Below, one piece after another: positions 15,607 through 20,621 of a stretch of DNA of 20,621 bases. This stretch comes from an uncultured Thermomicrobiales bacterium (lineage in GTDB: Bacteria > Chloroflexota > Chloroflexia > Thermomicrobiales > UBA6265), in NCBI GenBank assembly GCA_902806365.1, contig CADCWJ010000675.1, forward strand, positions 1 to 20,621, read 5' to 3'. The notes below the pieces were generated by a model, which worked only from the letters and a program-made list of their open reading frames with translations, ran no database searches and was not told where the DNA came from. Made by a program: the position numbers and the translations under genes. Position 1 is the first letter of the stretch. The number at the start of each line of letters is the position of its first letter.

Positions 15607-15639
15607 CGGAGGCCGGAACCTTGACGGCTCCGGCCTCCG
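15607..15639. terminator. Strong bidirectional hairpin terminator between crtI and the NYN gene
   Basis: CGGAGGCCGGA (15607-15617) and TCCGGCCTCCG (15629-15639) form an 11-bp perfect GC-rich stem with an 11-base loop, 5 bases after the crtI stop and 57 bases after the end of the convergent NYN gene. There is no T-run, so it may work as a stem-only or factor-assisted terminator. Confidence 0.65.
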
Positions 15640-15695
15640 CATCCATTCGCTTCGTCTATCCTGGCGGCCTGGCCGCCCGCGTTCTCGCGCTGCGG

Positions 15696-16712
15696 TCAGG
15701 AACCAGGGATCGGGCGACCGCGCCAGGACCCGGTGCCGCGCGTGAATCGACGCTGGTACCTGCCCGGTTCGAGCGGAGCGCTCGTATCGATGCTGCCTTC
15801 CCCGCTCGCCTCCACGCCTACAGGCTCGAGCGCCTCATCGACCTCATCGTCATCGAAGTCATCCAGCAGCGGGTCGTCCACGTCCTCACTTGATGCCGGC
15901 ACGGCAAGCGACGGCAGGGCGCGGATCACGAGCGGGTGCTGCAGATTCACCTCGGTCGTCACCAACTCCTGCCCCTGCCCGTTGATCGTCTGACGCTTGG
16001 TCAGCACGCCCTTGCGCAGGAACTCCATCACCTTGGCCTCGATGTGTTCGGAGGGGAGCAGGTTGCGATCGAGGAAGCGCCAAAGGGTCCGGCTCATGTG
16101 GCTTTGAGTCGGCACGAATCCTTCGTGAAGCTGCTTGATGTAGGTGTCGATGGCCTGGATCACGGCGATATCGACATCGGCCGACTGGGTCATCTCGATC
16201 GTGTCTTCCTCGCCAGCGGCGGCGACGAGATCGGGACTGACCGAACCGGGCACCCCGCAGATCACGACGCGGCGGCCGAGCCGGTTGCGCAGCGTGGTCA
16301 CCAGCCGAATGAAATCCTTGTCGCCGGTGAAGAGCAGGAACACCTCGATGTCCGGCCGGACGAGGGCGGTATTGATGATGTCGACGACGAGATTGAGATC
16401 CGATCGCGACGCCAATTTCTCGCGGCCATGGGAATCCGATGTCCGCTTGACCGGATAATGTTGCGCCTCGAACCCTGCGACATCGAGCCGGGTGCGCGCC
16501 TGTGGGGGATGCTGATCGAAGTCGGCATACGCACGGGCAACCGACATCAATCCGTACTTAAGTGCCTTGTCCCGCCAGGCGAGCGGGTTCGGCTCCCGGC
16601 CGAAGGAGTTGATCGTGGAATACCGGATGTTCTCATAATCGATAAATACGGCGACTTCCTTCGAATCCGTCTCGCCGTTGCTCTGCCGACCTAGCGTGCC
16701 CTCAGAAACCAT
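15696..16712 (-). CDS. NYN-domain (LabA-like PIN-fold) ribonuclease-like protein
   Basis: This 338-residue protein has an N-terminal NYN domain (about 18-185). The acidic metal-binding residues are at FIDYEN (D25, E27), SDLNLVVDI (D105, D111) and FTGDKDF (D131, D133), the set expected for a PIN-fold nuclease; GRRVVICGVP and SVSPDLVAAA follow as in LabA/DUF88 proteins. Residues about 195-265 form a helical, winged-helix-like segment (HMSRTLWRFLDRN, EFLRKGVLTKR). Then come a very acidic stretch (276-300, many Asp) and a short basic Arg/Gly tail (315-338). The target RNA is unknown. ATG 16712 has GGAGG 6 bases upstream, so the start is secure. It is transcribed towards crtI and ends before a shared hairpin. 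No partner toxin or antitoxin is visible next to it. Confidence 0.88.
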   Translation of the reverse strand: MVSEGTLGRQSNGETDSKEVAVFIDYENIRYSTINSFGREPNPLAWRDKALKYGLMSVARAYADFDQHPPQARTRLDVAGFEAQHYPVKRTSDSHGREKLASRSDLNLVVDIINTALVRPDIEVFLLFTGDKDFIRLVTTLRNRLGRRVVICGVPGSVSPDLVAAAGEEDTIEMTQSADVDIAVIQAIDTYIKQLHEGFVPTQSHMSRTLWRFLDRNLLPSEHIEAKVMEFLRKGVLTKRQTINGQGQELVTTEVNLQHPLVIRALPSLAVPASSEDVDDPLLDDFDDDEVDEALEPVGVEASGEGSIDTSAPLEPGRYQRRFTRGTGSWRGRPIPGS

Positions 16713-16755
16713 TCATAACCTCCGCTACGCGCACATCTAGAACCTATCCATCCAC

Positions 16756-16779
16756 CGCGCGGCGGGTTCCCGCCTCGCG
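16756..16779. promoter_or_regulatory. Leader hairpin upstream of the NYN gene
   Basis: GGCGG (16761-16765) pairs with CCGCC (16770-16774) around a GTTC loop. After one mismatch CGCG pairs with CGCG on the outside. It lies 44 bases before the NYN ATG and after the possible small ORF, so it could be a weak terminator/attenuator or simply the end of the upstream transcript. Confidence 0.3.
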
Positions 16780-16820
16780 TCACGGGCACCGAACTCGGCA
16801 CCCACTACACCCCCTTTCGC

Positions 16821-16973
16821 CTATCGTATCGACTCGACAAGCGACCCTGGCGCTCTCGGCATGCGCCCATTAGTGATGAAGACAGCGATGATCTGTTCTG
16901 ACAGGGCGGTCATCGCCCCGATCAGGAAATACGTGAGCCGGCCGCGATTCGAAAAGCGCAAACACGATGTCAA
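16821..16973 (-). CDS. Possible small membrane-associated ORF (50 aa), doubtful
   Basis: A minus-strand frame from TTG 16973 to TAG 16821 encodes 50 residues with a central hydrophobic stretch (LTYFLIGAMTALSEQII, roughly 18-34) followed by AVFITNGRMPRAPG. Its composition looks more protein-like than the surrounding frames. Against it: no ATG except internal ones, no clear SD before TTG, and the frame stays open upstream without a start. It could be a leader peptide, a real small protein or a gene remnant. I do not recognise a family. Confidence 0.22.
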   Translation of the reverse strand: MTSCLRFSNRGRLTYFLIGAMTALSEQIIAVFITNGRMPRAPGSLVESIR

Positions 16974-17128
16974 TACATCTTCGCTCGTGCGCCGCTTCCC
17001 GTCCCCGAGTGTACCATTCCGCCTCTCCAGGCCAGGACTACTCGCGGCGGGTGCTCGATTGGCGCACCACCAAGAGACGATGGGACGGGGGAGGCGACTT
17101 CCGCAGCGGGAACCCGGCCCCGGCGAGC

Positions 17129-17341
17129 CTACCCCTTCTTCTGGCGGTTGAACGACTTCTGGTTGATCGGTTTGGTCGAACGATTCGCGCTCTTCACAGG
17201 CGAGTGGAGGACGTCATCGGCCCGATCCAGCTTGTCGACGATCACGCCCGTCGCATCGTTTGGCCGGATCGCCTTGTCCAGCTTCAGCGGATCACCAGGT
17301 GCCCAGGGCCTGGGGGATGTGCCCGGTGTCTTCTTGGCCAT
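17129..17341 (-). CDS. Small basic hypothetical protein (70 aa)
   Basis: This 70-residue, lysine/arginine-rich protein begins MAKKTPGTSPRPW and ends SFNRQKKG. The middle has GVIVDKLDRADDVLHSP, an amphipathic segment. There is no signal peptide, membrane helix or cysteine. The start is very well supported: AAAGGAGGT lies 5 bases before ATG 17341, the best Shine-Dalgarno in the window, and a plausible promoter sits 40-65 bases upstream. I do not recognise the family. Basic charge and lack of obvious globular motifs would suit a nucleic-acid or ribosome-associated protein, but that is inference. It lies about 195 bases downstream of the ROK kinase gene and is probably transcribed from its own promoter. 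Confidence 0.7.
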   Translation of the reverse strand: MAKKTPGTSPRPWAPGDPLKLDKAIRPNDATGVIVDKLDRADDVLHSPVKSANRSTKPINQKSFNRQKKG

Positions 17342-17378
17342 TGCGGACCTCCTTTGTCATCGGCAAAGTCGCAGTTCA

Positions 17379-17406
17379 ACGTTAGCGCATTGCGGAACGA
17401 AATCAA
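17379..17406 (-). promoter_or_regulatory. Putative sigma-70 type promoter of the small basic protein
   Basis: On the minus strand TTGATT (17406-17401) and TAACGT (17384-17379) are separated by 16 bases and precede the ATG at 17341 by about 38 bases, leaving room for a short leader with the strong SD. Matches to the -35 and -10 consensus are partial. Confidence 0.35.
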
Positions 17407-17535
17407 CCGCCCCACGCGAGCGCGACGTGCCCCCGCTGGCGTGTCCGCGTGCAAACCATCGTTCCGGCTCCAGGTCGAAGGGCCGTACTCCTGCGTTTGT
17501 CCGGGTCTGGCGCGACAAGGTGCCGGATCGGTATG

Positions 17536-18519
17536 TCAGGCATCGGCGCCGATCACGGCGGCCCCGACTACGCCCGAGTTGTCGCCGAGCGCGGCACGGA
17601 CGATCTCGACCTTTTCGCCAGCGGCCGGGAACGATTCGCGGCGGATCACGGTTTCGGCGGTGTCGAACAGCATGTCGACCGCCTCGATCACCCCGCCTCC
17701 CAAAATGATCCGCTGGGGGTTGAGGAAATTGACGATCGACGCGAGGCCGTAACCAAGATATTCCGCAGCGCTGGTCACGACACGGATCGTGACCTCGTCA
17801 CCCGCCTTGATCGCCTTGCTGATGACGCCGGAGCGCATCGCCTCACCGCCGTATGCAGCGGGGTCGACATCCGGCAGCAACTCCCGCAGGATCGAGGGCT
17901 GGCCGCGCCGCAGCTCCCCCATCAGGGCGTTCGTGATGGCGGTGCGTGAGGCGTAGGCCTCGAGGTGCCCACGACCACCGCAGCCGCAGATTCGACCGTC
18001 GACCGCGATCGTGGTGTGCCCCAGCTCGCCCGCGTTGCCGGTCGCGCCCGTCACAAGCTCGCCGTGCGAGACGATGCCGCCGCCGATCCCGGTGCCAACG
18101 AACACGCAGACGAAATCGTCCACGTCCTTTCCGGCGCCGAACCGGTCCTCGCCGATCGCGGCGATGTGGACATCGTTGCGCAGGGCAGCCGGAACGTTGT
18201 AGCGGTCCGTAATGCGCTTGGCGATGGGCAGATCGACGACCGAGCGGCTGAGATTGGCGGTGCCGATCAGCAAGCCTTTGGCGGTGTCCACTTGGCCGGC
18301 GATCCCGACTCCGATGCCGGCGATCTGGCCAATCTTCATTCCGGCATCCTTGAGCGCATCGTCACAGGTCGAGAAGATGCGGTCGACGAGCTGGTCCGGA
18401 CCGTCCTTGGCGCTGGTTTTCTTCTTGCCGGTGCCCTTGACCTTGCCGGTCTCGACATCGACGACCGCGGCGAGCACCTTGGTTCCGCCGAAGTCGACGC
18501 CAATTGCGTAGCGTGCCAT
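17536..18519 (-). CDS. ROK-family sugar kinase (glucokinase-like)
   Basis: This 327-residue actin-like ATPase-fold kinase of the ROK family has an N-terminal phosphate-binding loop VDFGGTKVLAAV (8-19), the catalytic Asp in RNDVHIAAIGE (D116), FVGTGIGGGIV (140-150), ExGH (E165 to H168) that contacts the sugar, and a zinc loop CGCGGRGHLE (178-187). A second glycine-rich block is ILGGGV. Its likely reaction is ATP-dependent phosphorylation of glucose or a related hexose; substrate range is not deducible. No N-terminal helix-turn-helix is present, so it is a kinase and not a ROK repressor. The third zinc-ligand cysteine of the family is replaced by H185. ATG 18519 has GGGAGGA 6 bases upstream. 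It lies downstream of the LLM oxidoreductase with a hairpin-containing gap of about 150 bases. Confidence 0.92.
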   Translation of the reverse strand: MARYAIGVDFGGTKVLAAVVDVETGKVKGTGKKKTSAKDGPDQLVDRIFSTCDDALKDAGMKIGQIAGIGVGIAGQVDTAKGLLIGTANLSRSVVDLPIAKRITDRYNVPAALRNDVHIAAIGEDRFGAGKDVDDFVCVFVGTGIGGGIVSHGELVTGATGNAGELGHTTIAVDGRICGCGGRGHLEAYASRTAITNALMGELRRGQPSILRELLPDVDPAAYGGEAMRSGVISKAIKAGDEVTIRVVTSAAEYLGYGLASIVNFLNPQRIILGGGVIEAVDMLFDTAETVIRRESFPAAGEKVEIVRAALGDNSGVVGAAVIGADA

Positions 18520-18575
18520 GGTGCCATCCTCCCGGTTGCTGGAGTGCGAGCGTCAGTAGCTGATAAGGAGCGGCA

Positions 18576-18598
18576 GTGATCGCAAGGCTGCGGATCAC
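18576..18598. terminator. Hairpin after the LLM oxidoreductase gene
   Basis: GTGATC-GCA (18576-18584) pairs with TGC-GATCAC (18589-18598, one bulged G) around an AGGC loop. It lies 75 bases past the LLM stop and 57 bases before the ROK start, so it could separate the two transcripts. No T-run follows on the minus strand, making this a moderate call. Confidence 0.4.
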
Positions 18599-18672
18599 AT
18601 TCCTCCAGTGTCGCCGCGCCGATGCCACTGTTGCGGTTGTACCGTTGAAGAGGCAAGGAACGCGGTTTTGCG

Positions 18673-19644
18673 TCAGGCGGTGGCGTCGAAGGCGGCGATC
18701 ACCGGCGCGAAGGCCCGGATGCTGGCAGGGGTGCAGGGGTCGAGCCCACAGACAAGGTGCCGGAAGTCCAGCTTGCGGAAGTCGTCCATCACCTTGACCT
18801 TGTTCTCGATACCCCCTTCGATCGGCTCCGGCCGGCTACCGGTGTAGCCCTCCATCGCGATACTCAACCCCGCCGTGCGGACCACCGTTTCACGAGCACG
18901 GCCCTCGGCGTCGCAGGCGGCATCGAGCCTCTTCAGCTTGTCCATGACGGACGCAGCGTCGTTGTGCCAGCCGCTGTTCCAGGCATCCGCATACCGCGCG
19001 AGAAGCCGCAGCATCCGCTCGCCAGAGGACCCGATCAGGATCGGAGCACCAGTGGCACGCGGACCTCGCGGGATGTTGAGCCCGTCGTTGGCCTGGTAGA
19101 ACCTGCCCTGGAAATCAGCCGTGCCCGAGCGCAGCAATGGATGGATGATCTTCATCGCCTCCTCGAAGCGGGTGACGCGTGGCTCGAAGGGGATCCCGAA
19201 CCCATCGTACTCCGGCTTGTGCCAGCCGGCGCCGAGCCCGAGGATGAAGCGACCGTCACTGATCTCGTCGATCATCTCGGTCATCTTCACGATCACGCCG
19301 GGGTTGCGGTAGGCGGTGCAGGCGACCATCGGTCCGATCTGGAGATTGGGAACCGCGGCAGCCACGGCGGCCATCAGGGTCCAGGCGTCCCATGAGCCCC
19401 GAAACCCCTTCTCCGCGTCGCCGAAGGTGAAGTGGTCAGCGAACCAGACCATCTCGAAGCCGACATCGGCGGCGGCCTTGCACATCTCGATGATGTCGGT
19501 GAAGCGGGGAGTGTCGCCAAACGCCGCCTTCTCGGAGACCGGAACCATCAGCCCGAGACTCGTCGGGCGATCGCTGGGGGGCCAATGCCCGGTGGCCATG
19601 AGATCGCCGCCAAACGGCGAGCCAGGTGAACCGCTTGCAGACAT
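18673..19644 (-). CDS. Luciferase-like monooxygenase family (LLM, F420-type) oxidoreductase
   Basis: This 323-residue TIM-barrel flavin/F420-dependent oxidoreductase shows VGFEMVWFADHFTFGD (61-76), GPMVACTAYRNPGVIVKM (103-120), the SDGRFILGLGAGWHKPEYDGFG block (129-150) and PILIGSSGERMLRLLARYADAWN (205-227), all standard for the LLM-class F420-dependent family. The substrate is unknown; relatives act on alcohols, hydride-accepting imines or xenobiotics. The cofactor (F420 or FMN) cannot be settled from sequence, though the subfamily pattern favours F420. ATG 19644 has GGAG 5 bases upstream; ATG 19599 is a later alternative. It appears to be the first gene of its transcript, preceded by a 400-base gap with two GGTACC palindromes. 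Confidence 0.9.
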   Translation of the reverse strand: MSASGSPGSPFGGDLMATGHWPPSDRPTSLGLMVPVSEKAAFGDTPRFTDIIEMCKAAADVGFEMVWFADHFTFGDAEKGFRGSWDAWTLMAAVAAAVPNLQIGPMVACTAYRNPGVIVKMTEMIDEISDGRFILGLGAGWHKPEYDGFGIPFEPRVTRFEEAMKIIHPLLRSGTADFQGRFYQANDGLNIPRGPRATGAPILIGSSGERMLRLLARYADAWNSGWHNDAASVMDKLKRLDAACDAEGRARETVVRTAGLSIAMEGYTGSRPEPIEGGIENKVKVMDDFRKLDFRHLVCGLDPCTPASIRAFAPVIAAFDATA

Positions 19645-19708
19645 GAACGCTCCATTCGCGAGCAGGTGGTGATCCGGAACGTGCCAGCTTGAACGCGCAC
19701 GGTGCTAA

Positions 19709-19750
19709 CGGTACCGCAGTCAGGCGAATCGTAAAACAGCGGTACCGCTG
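19709..19750 (-). promoter_or_regulatory. Paired CGGTACCG palindromes upstream of the LLM gene
   Basis: CGGTACCG occurs at 19709-19716 and within a perfect 14-base palindrome, CAGCGGTACCGCTG, at 19737-19750. Their centres are 31 bases apart, about three helical turns, so a regulator could bind both on the same face. On the minus strand the 14-mer sits just before TACGAT, a possible -10 element, about where an operator between -35 and -10 would be. Function is inferred. Confidence 0.4.
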
Positions 19751-19989
19751 GCGTCGGGATGAGATGCCTTCCGGGAGGCAACTGCACGGGAGCGCTATGC
19801 GCCGGACGAGGGGATCCCTGCCGCACACGTCACCTGGAATGGCGCGAGTGCCGGAGATCCCTCGGCCCACTCGACGTCGCTCCGGTGCCGCTTGCAGGGC
19901 AGGCTTTCGCTCCGATGCAGCTGCCCGACGCAGATGTTGGGATGACGGGATGGGAAGGCGCGAGGTCGCCGTTGGGTGGGTCAACGTAG

Positions 19990-20011
19990 GGGCAGACCAG
20001 CGTGTCTGCCC
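19990..20011. repeat. REP-like hairpin GGGCAGAC/GTCTGCCC
   Basis: An 8-bp perfect stem (19990-19997 with 20004-20011) with a CAGCGT loop, preceded by GTAGG. It lies 35 bases past the ABC-2 permease stop and could serve as its terminator. I believe hairpins of the form TAGGGGCAGAC-GTCTGCCC are dispersed repeats in several bacterial genomes, but I cannot check copy number here. Confidence 0.45.
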
Positions 20012-20045
20012 AGCCATGGCCGGCCTGGTGCGTTCCCGGCGGACG

Positions 20046-20621
20046 TTACTCCAGGCTCATCCGGCGCAATCGCCAGGTCGCCAGGAGCAGGCTGATCGCG
20101 ACGATCGCGATCGTCGTGATGATCACCGTGGATTGGGCCGAGACCTGCGGGATCGCAAAGCGTCGATCATCGACGAGCCGCACGAAGAGCGATTGCGTGT
20201 AGTGGCGAATGCTGATCGACCGGATCCCGGGCAGGTAGCGTGTCAGCGCCGATTCCCAGATGAAGACGTAGAACACGCCAACGATGAGGGCACGCTGGAT
20301 CACGAGGCTGAGCAGCAGAAAGAGCGCTCCAAAGCCGAGAATTGCGATCAGGCTCGACAGCAGCGCGGGCAGCAGAAGGTCACGCATTCCGTCGTAGTAG
20401 CCAAAGCTCGCGATCGCCCAGGTCAGGGCGATCCCGGCCCACACGATCGGGACGGCGACGATCAGGATCGCGAGAAACTTCTGAAGCACGATCCGAAACC
20501 GTCCGATCGGCTTGAGGGCCAGGTACTGGAGCGTCCGGTCCTCGATTTCGTCGCCCAGCGCGGCGGTCGCCAGGACCAGCGTCGCCAGCGGCAGCAGGGT
20601 CGCCGCGAAAAAGTCGAGATA
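20046..20621 (-). CDS. ABC-2 type transporter permease, C-terminal part
   Basis: The minus strand is open from the right edge to TAA at 20046, giving the last 191 residues of a membrane protein. The edge begins in a hydrophobic helix (FFAATLLPLATLVLATAAL), then has the cytoplasmic loop GDEIEDRTLQYLALKPIGR followed by FRIVLQKFLAIL. This acidic-E-x-rT-L-x-P-x-x-R plus K pattern is typical of ABC-2 permeases such as NosY and other multi-copper or efflux exporters. Four more hydrophobic segments follow, the last ending in WRLRRMSLE. The N-terminus and any ATPase partner lie outside the window, so the exported substrate cannot be guessed. Confidence 0.85.
   Translation of the reverse strand, partial: YLDFFAATLLPLATLVLATAALGDEIEDRTLQYLALKPIGRFRIVLQKFLAILIVAVPIVWAGIALTWAIASFGYYDGMRDLLLPALLSSLIAILGFGALFLLLSLVIQRALIVGVFYVFIWESALTRYLPGIRSISIRHYTQSLFVRLVDDRRFAIPQVSAQSTVIITTIAIVAISLLLATWRLRRMSLE

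Larger units (their letters stand above)
16713..17128. other. Gap upstream of the NYN gene; mostly non-coding
   Basis: The 416 bases between the NYN gene and the 70-residue basic protein hold no gene of recognised family. Contents: a GC-rich imperfect hairpin (16756-16779, stems of 5 and 4 bp) 44 bases before the NYN start, a possible 50-codon minus-strand ORF (16821-16973), and a TTGACA on the minus strand at 16968-16973 without a good -10 partner. Confidence 0.45.
19645..20045. other. 400-base gap with palindromes and REP-like hairpins, no gene
   Basis: No ORF here has a recognisable product or good ribosome binding site. The LLM-proximal part (19700-19750) has two GGTACC-centred palindromes. 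The middle part has AGATCCCTCGG near 19855 and GGGATGACGGG near 19940, whose ATCCC/GGGAT arms are complementary and resemble the edges of degenerate intergenic repeats. The far end has a clean 8-bp hairpin (19990-20011). Confidence 0.5.

Noticed and set aside
16945..16973. TTGACA on the minus strand as a promoter for the NYN gene
   Set aside because: Perfect -35 hexamer, but the hexamer 17 bases further (GAATCG) is a poor -10 and other spacings are no better.
1..20621. tRNA, rRNA, CRISPR arrays, insertion sequences, toxin-antitoxin or phage genes
   Set aside because: None found on reading both strands: no cloverleaf-like block, no regular direct repeats with spacers, no transposase or integrase motifs.

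Overview
The window is a high-GC (roughly mid-60s percent), gene-dense bacterial chromosomal segment. Its combination of CrtB/CrtI/CruF/CruG-type carotenoid genes, an F420-type luciferase-like oxidoreductase, a TIGR04282-type nucleotide-sugar transferase and GTG/TTG starts would fit a Chloroflexota of the Thermomicrobia/Sphaerobacter kind. This placement is inferred from gene content, with no marker gene in the window. I see no rRNA, tRNA, CRISPR array, transposase or prophage gene. Many long antisense ORFs are GC-driven shadows of the real genes.

Layout: (1) 1-987 (-): 5' part of a DUF5060/DUF4038-like glycoside hydrolase running off the left edge. (2) 1293-2819 (+): an ECF sigma factor followed after 3 bases by an unusual protein that joins a zinc-binding anti-sigma domain to an O6-alkylguanine-DNA alkyltransferase. 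This is the most striking item: a possible one-protein sensor in which DNA alkylation repair controls a sigma factor. (3) 8953-2987 (-): a surface-glycan-like operon with a membrane GT-C glycosyltransferase, a PLP trans-sulfuration-type enzyme, an SDR sugar epimerase with a zinc-ribbon-like insertion, a DPM-type GT2 and a TIGR04282 transferase. The last four are linked by three consecutive ATGA stop/start overlaps.

(4) 9278-15602: a carotenoid locus. crtB (+) faces a minus-strand run of serine hydrolase, cruG-like glycosyltransferase, cruF-like hydratase and PlsC-like acyltransferase. crtI (+) is divergent from the hydrolase. Together these could make phytoene, desaturate it, hydrate the psi end, glycosylate it and perhaps acylate the sugar, giving a membrane-anchored carotenoid glycoside ester. 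No cyclase is present here.

(5) 15696-19644 (-): an NYN-domain nuclease, a 70-residue basic protein with an excellent ribosome binding site, a ROK-family sugar kinase with an atypical zinc site, and a luciferase-like (LLM) oxidoreductase. (6) 20046-20621 (-): the C-terminal part of an ABC-2 type permease running off the right edge. The 400-base gap before it contains paired GGTACC palindromes and a REP-like hairpin.
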